64,000 nucleotides of DNA from Calditrichia bacterium (GTDB taxonomy: Bacteria; Calditrichota; Calditrichia; RBG-13-44-9; J075), in contig JANQQU010000064.1 in NCBI GenBank assembly GCA_028284905.1, forward strand, positions 62,001 through 126,000. Reading direction: 5' to 3'. This document shows positions 43,757 to 54,523 of the stretch, one piece after another. A program made the translations under genes and the position numbers. The stretch's first letter is position 1, and the number at the start of each line of letters is the position of its first letter. Below the pieces are notes generated by a model. It was not told the DNA's origin. It saw nothing but the letters and a program-made list of their open reading frames with translations, and searched no databases.

Positions 43757-44076
43757 TTCCGGGAAACTTTAAAATGATTTCCGGGAAAAAGGGAAATTAT
43801 CATTAGTCTAATGAACTCAGATGCTTAGCGCATTTTAAGATTTTGGTTTGAGGGATTTGGCTGGTAGTCACAAAAAAAATACTTTTTTTTAAGGATTTTT
43901 CTGCTTTATTAAATGATAGTCTTTTTTAGCGGAAACTGAAATTCACCGCCACTGCCAGTTTCCCCGAAATCATTGTTATCATTTAATATAAAACATTTTT
44001 TTGTTTCAATTGTTGTGTGTGTGAAACTGTTTCACACTTACGTAACTATGAACTGTATAACGACGACGTGAGGATT
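43757..44076. other. Intergenic region upstream of parA
   Basis: 320 bases with no gene. It holds a TTTCCGGGAAA direct-repeat pair near 43759-43790, A/T-rich DNA, and the perfect dyad at 44019-44037 described separately. The GTGAGG ribosome site sits just before the ATG at 44077. Confidence 0.55.
44019..44037 (+). promoter_or_regulatory. 19-bp dyad upstream of parA, probable operator
   Basis: GTGTGAAACTGTTTCACAC: two perfect 9-base half-sites with one central base, 39 bases before the parA start. The half-site GTTTCAC equals half of the classic parS (TGTTTCACGTGAAACA), but the two halves are in the opposite (everted) order. A role as operator for parAB or for ParB contact is inference. Confidence 0.5.
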
Positions 44077-44850
44077 ATGGGCAAGATACTCGCTATTGCG
44101 AACCAGAAGGGTGGGGTAGGTAAAACAACAACGGCAGTTAACCTGGCATCCTGCCTGGCTGTTGCTGAAAAAAATGTATTGCTGATCGATGTTGATCCGC
44201 AGGCAAATGCGACCTCCGGATTGGGGATAGATTCCCGGGATCTCGATCGCAGCGTTTACGATGTTTTCGTAAATGAGGAAGATGTAAACCGGACAATTAT
44301 GTCCACGCAGGTACCAAATCTCCACTTGATTCCTTCCCATATAAATTTGGTTGGTACCGAAGTAGAACTGGTACAAGTGATTGCCCGTGAAAAAATCCTG
44401 AAAGAAGCGTTACGCGCCGTAAAGGATTCCTACGACTATATTCTGATCGACTGCCCTCCCTCTTTAGGTATTCTTACTTTGAACGCATTGACCGCTGCGG
44501 ATAGTGTCTTAATTCCGATTCAATGCGAATACTATGCCCTGGAAGGGTTGAGTAAACTGTTGAATACGGTTAAGCTCGTCCAAAAACACCTGAACAAGAA
44601 ACTGAGCATTTATGGTGTACTGCTGACCATGTATGATGGTCGCCTGAATCTTTGCAACCAGGTGGAAAAAGAAGTGAGGGATTATTTTAAGGAAAAAGTC
44701 TTTCAAACCACTATTATGCGCAATGTTCGCTTGAGTGAAGCGCCCAGCTTTGGGTTACCGATTGTGATGTTCGATGCCACTTCTACCGGTGCGGAGAATT
44801 ATATGCGGCTGGCGGAAGAAGTGCTATCCAGAGGAAGTATGGTCCAATGA
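44077..44850 (+). CDS. parA: ParA/Soj chromosome-partitioning ATPase
   Basis: Start chosen at 44077 (MGKILAIANQKGGVGKTTTAVN), preceded by GTGAGG; an upstream in-frame ATG (44017) adds 20 residues unlike any ParA. The product is 257 residues: deviant Walker A KGGVGKTT at 11-18, LLIDVDPQANATSGLG, DYILIDCPPSLGILTLNAL and QCEYYALEGL are textbook Soj/ParA. It is a nucleoid-bound ATPase that moves ParB-parS complexes or polar cargo. Its gene overlaps parB by four bases (ATGA). Confidence 0.96.
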   Translation: MGKILAIANQKGGVGKTTTAVNLASCLAVAEKNVLLIDVDPQANATSGLGIDSRDLDRSVYDVFVNEEDVNRTIMSTQVPNLHLIPSHINLVGTEVELVQVIAREKILKEALRAVKDSYDYILIDCPPSLGILTLNALTAADSVLIPIQCEYYALEGLSKLLNTVKLVQKHLNKKLSIYGVLLTMYDGRLNLCNQVEKEVRDYFKEKVFQTTIMRNVRLSEAPSFGLPIVMFDATSTGAENYMRLAEEVLSRGSMVQ

Positions 44851-45743
44851 AAAAAGGGAAAAACCGTCTGGGTAAGGGGCTGCATGCACTCATCCCCTCA
44901 GTAGTGGAAGAACAGGTTAACAGTTCGGAGGCATCCGGCGTTGGTCTGTCGATGCACGAATTGGAAGTTGCCCTGATCGAACCCAACCCCTTTCAGCCCA
45001 GAATTATTTTCGATGAAGATTCCTTTGAAGACCTGAAGCGATCCATCAAGGAGAAAGGTGTGATTCAACCGGTGCTGGTCCGGCCGCTCGGTGATGGCCG
45101 TTATCAGCTGGTTGCCGGAGAGCGGCGATTGCGTGCTTCGATTTCCCTGGGAATCAAGCAAATTCCAGCTTATATAAAAGATATTGCAACAGACGAAGAA
45201 ATGTTAGAAATTGCATTGATTGAGAATGTGCAACGAGAACATCTCAATCCGATCGATCTGGGCAAGGGCTATCAGCGGTTGATAGACGAATGTGGACTCA
45301 CCCAGGAAGACGTTGCAAAAAAAATCGGTAAGGATCGCACGACGGTATCAAATGTGATTCGTCTGTTGAAGTTGCCGAACAAGATTCAGGAAAGTTTGCG
45401 GGCCGGGGAAATTAAAGAAGGACATGCCCGTGCCCTGCTTCGGGTAGAAAAACCGGACGTGCAAACGCGAATCTGGCGGAAAACAATTAAAGAATCGCTC
45501 TCTGTTCGTAACGTCGAGCAACTGGCGAAAAAAGCCCATGAGAAAGCAAACGGGATTACCCCGAAGACGGTCAATCGCCGGAAAAGTGCTTTTGTCGGTA
45601 AAGCGGAATCGAAGTTACGGGAGAAGTTGGGCACCCAGGTGAAAATCCGCACCCGAAAAGAAGGGGGCTCTATTGAGGTAACCTTCTACTCAAATGAAGA
45701 TCTGGAAAGATTGATCGACATTTTTGATCAAATAAAGTTTTAG
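44847..45743 (+). CDS. parB: ParB/Spo0J chromosome-partitioning protein
   Basis: A 298-residue CTP-dependent DNA clamp that binds parS. The N-terminus (KNRLGKGLHALIP) carries the ParA-stimulating arginine segment. LIEPNPFQPRIIFDEDSFEDLKRSI, YQLVAGERRLRAS (the GERRxRA CTP-binding box) and LIENVQREHLNPI (the ENxQR box) follow. The helix-turn-helix is LTQEDVAKKIGKDRTTVSNVIRLLKLP. The C-terminal dimerisation region is after about 230. Its parS sites are not in this window apart from the everted dyad at 44019. Confidence 0.96.
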   Translation: MKKGKNRLGKGLHALIPSVVEEQVNSSEASGVGLSMHELEVALIEPNPFQPRIIFDEDSFEDLKRSIKEKGVIQPVLVRPLGDGRYQLVAGERRLRASISLGIKQIPAYIKDIATDEEMLEIALIENVQREHLNPIDLGKGYQRLIDECGLTQEDVAKKIGKDRTTVSNVIRLLKLPNKIQESLRAGEIKEGHARALLRVEKPDVQTRIWRKTIKESLSVRNVEQLAKKAHEKANGITPKTVNRRKSAFVGKAESKLREKLGTQVKIRTRKEGGSIEVTFYSNEDLERLIDIFDQIKF

Positions 45744-45773
45744 CGAATGGCCATAGAATTATAGAGAAATACC

Positions 45774-46556
45774 GTGCACAAGAAAGACAAGAAAAAGATA
45801 TTGAGCATTCTGGTTATCCCGGATAATCAGGAAGTGCCGCCGAAAAATTTTCGTATCCGCTACTCAACCCTCAACTTAAGTTTTGCAGTTCTGGGCATTT
45901 TTTTTATTGTGCTGATCTACGGTTTGGTGACATATAGCCAGGTGCTGCAAAAAGCCTCCGAAAAGGATCGCCTCGAAGAAGAGCTGGTGCGTCTGAAGGA
46001 TCAGATGAAACTCACCTACCAGCTACAGGCGCAATTGGATACCATTCAGACCTATCGGGAAAAGATAAATAATAGTTTTCAGGGATATGTACGTTTCGTT
46101 GATAAAGTAAATGACGATTTGTTGACCGAAAACAAGATAATTGATAATGACTTGAGTAAAATTTCTATATTCACAAACGTTCCGCTGAAAATTCCGGTCG
46201 AGGGATTTGTCTCGCAGGAATTTAAAGAACCGGAGCATCCCGGCATTGATATTGTTGCCAAAGTCGGGACGCCAATTGTTGCTGCAGCGGACGGTATTGT
46301 AGTATTTAGCGGATGGACTGTAAAATACGGTTACGTCTTGATGATCCACCATGAGGGAGGATATCTGACCGATTACCGTCACAACTCTCAGAATATTGTG
46401 AGAGCTGGCCAGGAAGTAAAACAAGGAGAGGTCATCGCTTTATTAGGTAATTCGGGTGAATCGTCATCCGGACCGCATCTTCATTTTGAGATTCGGAAAG
46501 ATGGGCGAGCTTGTAACCCGCGGGATTTTTTTATGGATTTAACTTTAGGAGAATAG
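45774..46556 (+). CDS. M23-family peptidoglycan endopeptidase, membrane-anchored
   Basis: A 260-residue protein starting at GTG. One membrane helix (LSFAVLGIFFIVLIYGLV, about 38-55) and a coiled coil (KASEKDRLEEELVRLKDQM, about 62-90) precede a LytM/M23 domain (about 145-255). Zn ligands and catalytic residues are visible: EHPGIDIVAKVGTPIVA (HxxxD), YLTDYRHNS, and GPHLHFEIRKDG. It likely trims peptidoglycan from the periplasmic side. Five bases separate it from the bactofilin gene; the pairing of an M23 enzyme with bactofilin is common and is used to shape the cell wall locally. Confidence 0.92.
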   Translation: MHKKDKKKILSILVIPDNQEVPPKNFRIRYSTLNLSFAVLGIFFIVLIYGLVTYSQVLQKASEKDRLEEELVRLKDQMKLTYQLQAQLDTIQTYREKINNSFQGYVRFVDKVNDDLLTENKIIDNDLSKISIFTNVPLKIPVEGFVSQEFKEPEHPGIDIVAKVGTPIVAAADGIVVFSGWTVKYGYVLMIHHEGGYLTDYRHNSQNIVRAGQEVKQGEVIALLGNSGESSSGPHLHFEIRKDGRACNPRDFFMDLTLGE

Positions 46557-46560
46557 CGTT

Positions 46561-46986
46561 ATGGCTTTTCAAAAGATGAAAAGTAACGAGACCCCTCAGA
46601 ATCAGCTGAATTTTATTACTGCCGGCACCTTCCTGGAAGGCACCATTGAAACTAAAGGCAGTATCCGGATTGATGGAAAAGTAAAAGGCATCATTCGGGC
46701 AGCAGACGATGTTAGTGTTGGCCGGAATGGGGAAATTATTGGTGAAGTTTATGCGAAGACCGCCAAAATCGCCGGCCGTATCGAAGGCAATGTGTTTATC
46801 GATCAGAAATTGACCTTGCAGGAATCCTCTTCTTTAAATGGCAACCTGAGCGCAGGTAAGCTTGTGATTGATGAAGGTGCTTTCTTTAACGGCAAATCTG
46901 AAATGGGTGGCGGCGCTACCCAGAATGGCAAGAAAGGCCTCTTCGAGAAAGCTGGTAATGCCGCGCGTGAAGCCGTCAAAAAGTAA
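46561..46986 (+). CDS. Bactofilin
   Basis: A 141-residue bactofilin. A short N-terminal tail is followed by the triangular beta-helix core (TFLEGTIETKGSIRIDGKVKGIIRAADDVSVGRNGEIIGEVYAKTAKIAGRIEGNVFIDQKLTLQESSSLNGNLSAGKLVIDEGAFFNG; about 20-115 in the protein). A Gly/Lys-rich tail ends it. It polymerises without nucleotide at the membrane and positions partners such as the M23 enzyme encoded just before it, or ParA/ParB as in myxobacteria. Its 3' end overlaps the atpZ start by 29 bases. Confidence 0.95.
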   Translation: MAFQKMKSNETPQNQLNFITAGTFLEGTIETKGSIRIDGKVKGIIRAADDVSVGRNGEIIGEVYAKTAKIAGRIEGNVFIDQKLTLQESSSLNGNLSAGKLVIDEGAFFNGKSEMGGGATQNGKKGLFEKAGNAAREAVKK

Positions 46987-47248
46987 GCAAAAAGAAAAGA
47001 AATCTTTTGATCCATCACTGGGGGCTACTTTCGCAGATACTTTGCGGGAAATTGGCCCCTATATGAACATGGGTTTTTTCTTTTTAGCAGCCATTGGTCT
47101 CTTCACTCTTATCGGATATGAGATCGACCAATGGCTGGGTGGTGATCCTTATTATATCAGAATCGGGGCAATTCTCGGTGTAGTAATAGGGATGTATAAT
47201 TTTTTTAAAACTGTTCTTTCAAAACCTGATGACAAGTCGGAAAAATGA
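46958..47248 (+). CDS. atpZ: AtpZ/AtpI-type F0 accessory protein
   Basis: Start chosen at 46958 (MPRVKPSKSKQKEKKSFDP), which leaves a 96-residue protein of family-typical length; longer readings run backward through the bactofilin gene. It has two membrane helices (MGFFFLAAIGLFTLIGYEIDQWL and IRIGAILGVVIGMYNFF) with the conserved GxxxGxxIDxWLG pattern between them. AtpZ helps ion/magnesium handling or assembly of ATP synthase. It overlaps bactofilin by 29 bases and atpI by four, so the par-bactofilin and atp genes are probably read as one unit. Confidence 0.85.
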   Translation: MPRVKPSKSKQKEKKSFDPSLGATFADTLREIGPYMNMGFFFLAAIGLFTLIGYEIDQWLGGDPYYIRIGAILGVVIGMYNFFKTVLSKPDDKSEK

Positions 47249-47634
47249 ATTTTTGGAGCTTCTTCAAGCAGAGCCTGTTGGTGTTGTTAGTGAGTGTGCT
47301 GGTGAGTGTTGCTATACTGTCGTTGTGGAATAATGCCGCTTACGATCAGGCTGCCTGGACAGGACTCGCCATTGGTTATGGAAACGCCCTGTTGGGATAT
47401 GCAATCATCAACTGGGGTTACCACAAATCCCAAAATGCCTTTCTGGCCTCGGTCTTCGGGGGGATTATTTTTAGATTTTTGTTGATTTTCGCTCTTTTAT
47501 TTATTTTAATAGGGGCGCTTGATATGAATCGGGTTGCACTAGTGGTACCACTGGTAGCAACCTATTTCCTTTTTATGACGTTGGAAATATTTCACATTCA
47601 TAAATCTTCTCAGGTGGAAAGGAATCGAGAATGA
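47245..47634 (+). CDS. atpI: ATP synthase subunit I-like membrane protein
   Basis: A 129-residue protein with four hydrophobic helices ([79 protein letters not shown]). Size, position directly before atpB and a GNALLGY segment identify it as an AtpI-type protein, thought to help c-ring assembly. It overlaps atpZ and atpB by four bases each. Confidence 0.8.
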   Translation: MNFWSFFKQSLLVLLVSVLVSVAILSLWNNAAYDQAAWTGLAIGYGNALLGYAIINWGYHKSQNAFLASVFGGIIFRFLLIFALLFILIGALDMNRVALVVPLVATYFLFMTLEIFHIHKSSQVERNRE

Positions 47635-48461
47635 GTGCAGTGTTTTTACGGGATAGTGGTGGCGATGGAAAAGGTGAAGGCGGACTCGGTGAATATATTC
47701 TCTCTCACCTTCAGGATGCCGATGCGTGGCTAGGCACCAAACTCCCCAGTTTTGAACCAGTAGTAATTGCTGGCATTCCTTTTGATTTTTCAATTACATT
47801 GCACGTGGCAATGCTTTGGCTGGGCAGCCTTTTGCTGATAACCGCACTCTGGTTTAGTTTCCGGAAGCCAAAGCTGGTGCCAACCGGTTTTGCCGGCTTG
47901 ATTGAAACGCTGGTGTTGTTTATTCGCGATGAAATTGCTGTTCCGAATATCGGGGAAAAACTGGGCCGGGCATTAACTCCTTTCCTTTGTACCATTTTCT
48001 TTTTTATTCTCACTTTAAATTTACTTGGGCTAATCCCAATTCTTTCTACCGCCACCAGCAACCTGGCTGTTACCGCGGCGTTTGCGATTATTACTTTTGT
48101 TGCGACGCAGGCTTATGGTATCAAGCAGAATGGATTGGGTGGATATTTGGCGCATTTGGCGCCCGGTGGTGTTCCCAAAGGCTTACTGCTGATTATGGTG
48201 CCGATTGAAATTCTCGGCCTTTTCACCAAGCCGTTTGCCTTGGCAATGCGTCTCTTCGCAAACATGGTCGCCGGACACACGGTGATTTATGCGCTTTTGG
48301 GACTGATTATCGTATTACACAGCGTTTACGTATCGCTGCTGGCAGTACCAATGGCCATCGCAATCAATCTGCTCGAAATTTTTGTTGCCTTTCTGCAGGC
48401 TTACATATTTACAATGTTGAGCGCGCTGTTTATCGGGATGTCTGCGCATCCTGATCACTAG
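47631..48461 (+). CDS. atpB: ATP synthase F0 subunit a
   Basis: A 276-residue integral membrane subunit forming the half-channels next to the c-ring. The essential arginine is in [19 protein letters not shown] (Arg near 207). [28 protein letters not shown] and the final [16 protein letters not shown] helix are standard. An N-terminal Gly-rich segment ([20 protein letters not shown], 7-26) precedes the first helix. Confidence 0.95.
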   Translation: MSAVFLRDSGGDGKGEGGLGEYILSHLQDADAWLGTKLPSFEPVVIAGIPFDFSITLHVAMLWLGSLLLITALWFSFRKPKLVPTGFAGLIETLVLFIRDEIAVPNIGEKLGRALTPFLCTIFFFILTLNLLGLIPILSTATSNLAVTAAFAIITFVATQAYGIKQNGLGGYLAHLAPGGVPKGLLLIMVPIEILGLFTKPFALAMRLFANMVAGHTVIYALLGLIIVLHSVYVSLLAVPMAIAINLLEIFVAFLQAYIFTMLSALFIGMSAHPDH

Positions 48462-48473
48462 GAATGGAATGAA

Positions 48474-48501
48474 AGCACGTATGGAACTGCTAATGCGTGC
48501 T
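48474..48501 (+). promoter_or_regulatory. Hairpin in the atpB-atpE spacer
   Basis: AGCACG (48474-48479) pairs with CGTGCT (48496-48501) over a 16-base loop, 13 bases after the atpB stop. The atpB-atpE gap is 251 bases while other gaps in the operon are about 5-115. No U-tract follows. It may mark an RNA processing site or an internal promoter region for the highly made c subunit. Confidence 0.4.
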
Positions 48502-48712
48502 AGTAGTGTTTTAAGATTTGTGAAATAAGTTACATAGTTTTAAAAGAAACGAAAAATATTTTTAAATAGAGAGTAAGGGAATTAAGTAAAGGGGATTCGG
48601 GAAGTATACCGAAGAACAATGGCACCCCCTCCCTCTACAGTCATTCGCTCCAACGCTTGATCACCCTGCTCGAAAATCAAATGATGATTCTTTTAAAGAA
48701 GGAGAAGTCGAA

Positions 48713-48940
48713 ATGGATGCAACAGGATTAGCGTATTTAGCAGCAGGTATTGGTGCAGGTCTTGCAGTAATTGGAACTGGTTTAGGTATTGGTAGAATCG
48801 GTGGTCAGGCAATGGAAGGAACTGCCCGTCAGCCGGAAGCCGGTGGTGCAATCAGAACTTCTATGATTATTGCTGCAGCACTGATCGAAGGTGTAGCTTT
48901 CTTCGGTTTGGTAATTTGCTTCTTATTAGGCACAAAATAA
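48713..48940 (+). CDS. atpE: ATP synthase F0 subunit c
   Basis: A 75-residue hairpin of two membrane helices: LAYLAAGIGAGLAVIGTGLGIGRI and IIAAALIEGVAFFGLVICFLL. The polar loop GGQAMEGTARQPEAGG contacts F1. The ion-binding Glu is in ALIEGVAFF (near 59); the sodium-site Gln and Ser/Thr neighbours are not evident, so a proton ring is likely. The ribosome site AAGAAGGAGAAG is strong. Confidence 0.96.
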   Translation: MDATGLAYLAAGIGAGLAVIGTGLGIGRIGGQAMEGTARQPEAGGAIRTSMIIAAALIEGVAFFGLVICFLLGTK

Positions 48941-48963
48941 TCTCTAAATAAGCGAGAAACTGA

Positions 48964-49458
48964 ATGGAACTACTAAAACTTTCACCTGGAATGCTCATTT
49001 GGAGCTTAGTAACATTCTTTCTGCTGCTGATCGTGCTTAGACGAATTGCTTGGGGTCCACTGCTCAATGCAGTGGAAGCCCGGGAAAATCGGATTGCCGA
49101 AAGCCTGGAGAAGGCGGAGTCTGCTCAGAAAAATGCTGAGAAGCTTCTGGCAGAACAGCAGGAAAAACTGGCCGCTGCCCAGGAAGAGATGCAGCAGTTG
49201 GTTAAAGAGGGCAAGCAGGTGGCCGAAAAGATGAAGAATGATATCGTCGAACAGGCCCGGGATGAAGCTCAAAAGATTAAAGAACGCGCGAAAGCGGATA
49301 TCGATCGGGAACGCGAAACTATGATCGCGTCGCTGAAAGCGGAAGTTGCCGAAATCGTCTTCGATGCAACTTCAAAACTGATCGGTGTGGTTGTCGATAA
49401 AGACAAACATCAGAAAATTATTGATGATTCTATCGCTAATATGGGTCAAAAAAATTAG
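48964..49458 (+). CDS. atpF: ATP synthase F0 subunit b
   Basis: A 164-residue peripheral stalk protein with an N-terminal membrane helix (GMLIWSLVTFFLLLIVLRRIAW) and a long charged coiled coil (residues about 38-125, ENRIAESLEKAESAQKNAEKLLAEQQEKL). It ends in a DATSKLIGVVVDKDKHQKIIDDSI segment that binds delta. Confidence 0.95.
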   Translation: MELLKLSPGMLIWSLVTFFLLLIVLRRIAWGPLLNAVEARENRIAESLEKAESAQKNAEKLLAEQQEKLAAAQEEMQQLVKEGKQVAEKMKNDIVEQARDEAQKIKERAKADIDRERETMIASLKAEVAEIVFDATSKLIGVVVDKDKHQKIIDDSIANMGQKN

Positions 49459-49470
49459 AAGGGATTTTGC

Positions 49471-50010
49471 GTGAAAGGGTCTCGTGTCGCAAAACGGTAT
49501 GCGCAGGCAGTATTTGAAACAGCGCTGGATAAAAAACAACTGGAGATCGTGGAGAAAGATCTGGAACGATTGGCGAAGGACTATGCCGATATTCAATCTT
49601 TCCGGGAATTGGTGGATTCCCCGGTCACTGCCGACTTTCTCAAGCTGAAAGCGTTTAAAGCTGCATATCAAAAACACCTTCAACCACTGACATTCAATTT
49701 TGTTGCGCTGCTGATCAACAAAAATCGGGTTGCCCACCTCCCACAAGTCATTGATAATTTTAGAGATCTGTTAGATGATTATCGCGGAATCATCCGCGGA
49801 CAAGTATTCAGCGTGGTGCCTTTGTCCGACAAACAGCTGAAAAGCCTGAAAGTGAGTCTGGACAAAGAAACCGGGAAAAATGTAATACTGACTTCCCATA
49901 TTGACGAAAGTCTGCTGGGTGGATTTGTGGTTCGTTTGAATGACATGGTTTTCGACACCAGCCTTTCAAATAAGTTAAAGAAATTAAAGCAAAATCTGAT
50001 AGAAGCGTAA
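49471..50010 (+). CDS. atpH: ATP synthase F1 subunit delta
   Basis: A 179-residue protein starting at GTG ([20 protein letters not shown]). The helical N-domain and the C-terminal [63 protein letters not shown] are characteristic. It joins b to the alpha crown. Twelve bases follow the atpF stop. Confidence 0.94.
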   Translation: MKGSRVAKRYAQAVFETALDKKQLEIVEKDLERLAKDYADIQSFRELVDSPVTADFLKLKAFKAAYQKHLQPLTFNFVALLINKNRVAHLPQVIDNFRDLLDDYRGIIRGQVFSVVPLSDKQLKSLKVSLDKETGKNVILTSHIDESLLGGFVVRLNDMVFDTSLSNKLKKLKQNLIEA

Positions 50011-50027
50011 AAACTGAGGACAGAAAC

Positions 50028-51572
50028 ATGGCCGTAGATGTAAGACCGGAAGAAATCTCTGCCATCATCAAAAAACAGCTTGCGGGGCTGGATAAAGAGG
50101 CAGATGTATATGAAGTCGGTACTGTACTGCAAGTCGGAGACGGTATTGCGCGTGTCCATGGGTTAAACAGCGTAATGGCCGGGGAATTGGTGAAGTTCGA
50201 TTCCGGGGCCACCGGTATGGTGCTTAACCTGGAAGAAGACAGCGTCGGTATCGTTATCCTGGGTGATGACAGAGCGATTAAAGAGGGTGAATCCGTTACC
50301 CGTACCCAGCGAATTGCAGAAGTACCGGTAGGAAAAGAATTGTTGGGACGCGTCGTAAATCCGCTTGGCGAACCATTGGATGGACGCGGGCCGATCAATG
50401 CGACCGAATTTATCCCGATTGAACGTAAGGCGCCGGGGGTAATTTACCGTAAATCCGTGCATGAGCCGGTTCAAACCGGATTAAAGGCGATTGACTCGAT
50501 GATCCCGATTGGCCGTGGCCAGCGTGAGTTGATTATCGGTGACCGCCAGACCGGAAAAACAGCGGTTGCTGTGGATACGATTATTAATCAGAAATCGACC
50601 CACCAGCCAGGCTCACCGCAAAAACCCCTGTATTGTATTTATGTCGCCATCGGTCAGAAAGCATCTACGGTTGCAAAAGTTGTGAAAACGCTCGAAGAGC
50701 ATGGCGCTATGGAATATACCATCGTCGTTGTGGCGAATGCGAGTGAGTCCGCAGCACTCCAGTATATCGCTCCGTATACCGGCGCGGCAATGGGCGAATA
50801 TTTCCGTGATAATGGCATGCATGCCGTAGCGGTTTATGATGACCTTTCCAAGCACGCATATGCCTATCGCCAGATGGCATTGCTGCTCCGCCGTCCTCCC
50901 GGACGTGAAGCATATCCTGGTGACGTTTTCTATCTGCACAGCCGTTTGCTGGAGCGTGCGGCAAAGCTTAGTGACGATAAAGGCGCTGGTTCTTTAACCG
51001 CGTTGCCGATTATCGAAACCCAGGCGGGTGACGTTTCCGCATACATTCCCACGAACGTAATCTCCATTACCGATGGTCAGATTTACCTCGAACCTTCACT
51101 GTTCTACTCCGGTGTTCGTCCGGCGGTAAACGTAGGTATCTCGGTAAGTCGTGTGGGTGGTAGTGCCCAGATTAAGGCAATGAAGCAGGTTGCCGGCCGC
51201 TTGCGTCTGGACCTTGCCCAGTATCGTTCGCTGGAAGCATTTGCGAAGTTCGGTTCAGACCTGGATAAAGCCACGCAGGCACAGCTGACCCGTGGTGTGC
51301 GCCTGGTAGAACTGCTGAAGCAGGGACAATACATTCCGATGGATGCAGAAAAGCAGGTCGCAATTATCTATGCCGCGAACACTGGTAATCTCGATGAACT
51401 GCCGGTAGAAAGCCTGCAGCGTTTCGAAACCGAGTACATTGAATATCTTGAAAGTAAATCACCGGAACTGCTGAATGAAATTAGCAACGAAGGGAAAATC
51501 TCCGATGAGCTTGGCGAAAAACTGACTAAATCCGTAGTTGACTTCCTGAAGATGTTCAAAGTAGAAGGTTAA
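50028..51572 (+). CDS. atpA: ATP synthase F1 subunit alpha
   Basis: A 514-residue regulatory nucleotide-binding subunit. The Walker A is [11 protein letters not shown] (near 170). [75 protein letters not shown] and GIRPAVNVGxSVSRVG-like [19 protein letters not shown] are intact. Length is standard. Confidence 0.97.
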   Translation: MAVDVRPEEISAIIKKQLAGLDKEADVYEVGTVLQVGDGIARVHGLNSVMAGELVKFDSGATGMVLNLEEDSVGIVILGDDRAIKEGESVTRTQRIAEVPVGKELLGRVVNPLGEPLDGRGPINATEFIPIERKAPGVIYRKSVHEPVQTGLKAIDSMIPIGRGQRELIIGDRQTGKTAVAVDTIINQKSTHQPGSPQKPLYCIYVAIGQKASTVAKVVKTLEEHGAMEYTIVVVANASESAALQYIAPYTGAAMGEYFRDNGMHAVAVYDDLSKHAYAYRQMALLLRRPPGREAYPGDVFYLHSRLLERAAKLSDDKGAGSLTALPIIETQAGDVSAYIPTNVISITDGQIYLEPSLFYSGVRPAVNVGISVSRVGGSAQIKAMKQVAGRLRLDLAQYRSLEAFAKFGSDLDKATQAQLTRGVRLVELLKQGQYIPMDAEKQVAIIYAANTGNLDELPVESLQRFETEYIEYLESKSPELLNEISNEGKISDELGEKLTKSVVDFLKMFKVEG

Positions 51573-51578
51573 TGGTTT

Positions 51579-52439
51579 ATGGCAACGCTAAGAGAAATCA
51601 AGCAGCGCATCAAAGGGATTAAAAATACCCAGCAAATTACCAAAGCGATGAAAATGGTCGCTGCTGCAAAGATGCGACGGGCCCAGGAACGGATGTTCTC
51701 TGCCCGTCCCTATGCATCGAAAATACAGGAATTGATTCAGAACCTGGCAGCAAATTCGAATGAAACCGAATCACCCTTGCTGGCCGTTCGCCCGGTAGAA
51801 AGACTTCGCCTGGTAGTGGTTACTTCGGATCGTGGTCTTTGTGGTTCTTTTAATAGTAATGTTATCAAAAGAGCGCTGCTGGAAATACGAAATAATCAGG
51901 ATAAAGAAATCTCTCTGGTAACGGTTGGTAAAAAAGCCGGAGAGTTTTTCCGTAAGCGGGATTTTAATGTCATCGCTTCCTATGACGGCATTTTCAATAA
52001 TCTGCAATATGCCCATGCCGATAACCTGGCACAGGCGATTATGAAAGATTTTTCCGATGAGAATGTCGATGCAGTACAAATTGTTTTTAATGAATTTAAG
52101 TCTGTTGCCCGGCAGGAAATTGTTGCCGACACATTGCTACCGCTGGATATGAGTGAATTTGAAAGCGAAGGCACCGTAGATTATCTCTACGAGCCGTCTG
52201 AAGAAGCATTGTTGTTAGCACTGTTGCCGAGACATCTGAAAATGCAGGTGTGGCGAGCATTCCTGGAGTCCTATGCCTCAGAGCAGGCAGCCCGGATGAT
52301 GGCAATGGAAAATGCGACAGAAAATGCAACGGAGTTAATCAGTTCCCTTACGCTGGTTTATAACAAGGCTCGTCAGGCAGCAATTACCACGGAAATCCTG
52401 GAAATTGTTGGCGGTGCCGAAGCATTGAAGAACGGATAA
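51579..52439 (+). CDS. atpG: ATP synthase F1 subunit gamma
   Basis: A 286-residue central rotor shaft. The N-terminal helix is REIKQRIKGIKNTQQITKAMKMVAAAKMRRAQ; the core has SDRGLCGSFNSNV; the C-terminal helix is SEQAARMMAMENATENATELISSLTLVYNKARQAAITTEILEIVGGAEAL. Standard length and motifs. Confidence 0.97.
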   Translation: MATLREIKQRIKGIKNTQQITKAMKMVAAAKMRRAQERMFSARPYASKIQELIQNLAANSNETESPLLAVRPVERLRLVVVTSDRGLCGSFNSNVIKRALLEIRNNQDKEISLVTVGKKAGEFFRKRDFNVIASYDGIFNNLQYAHADNLAQAIMKDFSDENVDAVQIVFNEFKSVARQEIVADTLLPLDMSEFESEGTVDYLYEPSEEALLLALLPRHLKMQVWRAFLESYASEQAARMMAMENATENATELISSLTLVYNKARQAAITTEILEIVGGAEALKNG

Positions 52440-52510
52440 GCACGATCGCAGGATGCTGTAGTCAGCAAGTAAGGGCTGATAAAAATGATCATAGGAAATA
52501 ATTGGCTTGA

Positions 52511-53947
<1,437 letters not shown>

Positions 53948-54035
53948 TTCATTTAGTTGATATTGTTCACAATTCGTTTTATAAAATTAATTTAATTAAA
54001 GCCGATCTGAAAATAAACGATTATAGCGTTATATT

Positions 54036-54461
54036 ATGACTGAGAAAAGTCTGAACATTGAGCTCGCAACCCCGAATAAGAAAATTGAAATTGGATTAGC
54101 ATCCAGTTGTTCTGCCCCGGGAGTTTTAGGAAAATTTCAAATATTACCAGGTCACACTGCATTTATCAGTGAATTAGAAGTAGGTGAAATTAAGGTGGAG
54201 TTGCCGGAAAAGACCGAATACTACGCGGTAAGCGGCGGCTTCCTTGAAGTCGTTCAGGATCGGGTACTTCTATTGCTCGAGTCTGCCGAATCAGCACAAG
54301 ACATTGACATCGAGCGAGCTCAACAGGCCATAGACCGCGCTAAAGATCTTTTAGATCGGAGAAAAGACTCTGGTGATATCGATGTTGACGTTGTACGAGC
54401 TGAGGCAGCATTAGCAAGAGCTACAAATAGATTACAGGTCGCCCGCCGTAATTCCATCTGA
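54036..54461 (+). CDS. atpC: ATP synthase F1 subunit epsilon
   Basis: A 141-residue epsilon. The beta-sandwich domain shows GVLGKFQILPGHTAFISELEVGEI and the YYAVSGGFLEVVQDRVLLLLESAE segment. The C-terminal two-helix domain (about 88-141, IDIERAQQAIDRAKDLLDRR, then AEAALARATNRLQVARR) is present, so the inhibitory arm is complete. Last gene of the atp operon; the next gene follows at 54524 on the same strand. Confidence 0.95.
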   Translation: MTEKSLNIELATPNKKIEIGLASSCSAPGVLGKFQILPGHTAFISELEVGEIKVELPEKTEYYAVSGGFLEVVQDRVLLLLESAESAQDIDIERAQQAIDRAKDLLDRRKDSGDIDVDVVRAEAALARATNRLQVARRNSI

Positions 54462-54523
54462 AGTATTATAGGTTAACATTAATTCATTTTAAACTGTTAA
54501 TACATAATAGTGGAATATTATAT

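Noticed and set aside
44019-44037. Dyad upstream of parA considered as a canonical parS
   Set aside because: The half-sites are in everted order with one central base, unlike the TGTTTCAC-GTGAAACA arrangement; treated as an operator candidate instead.
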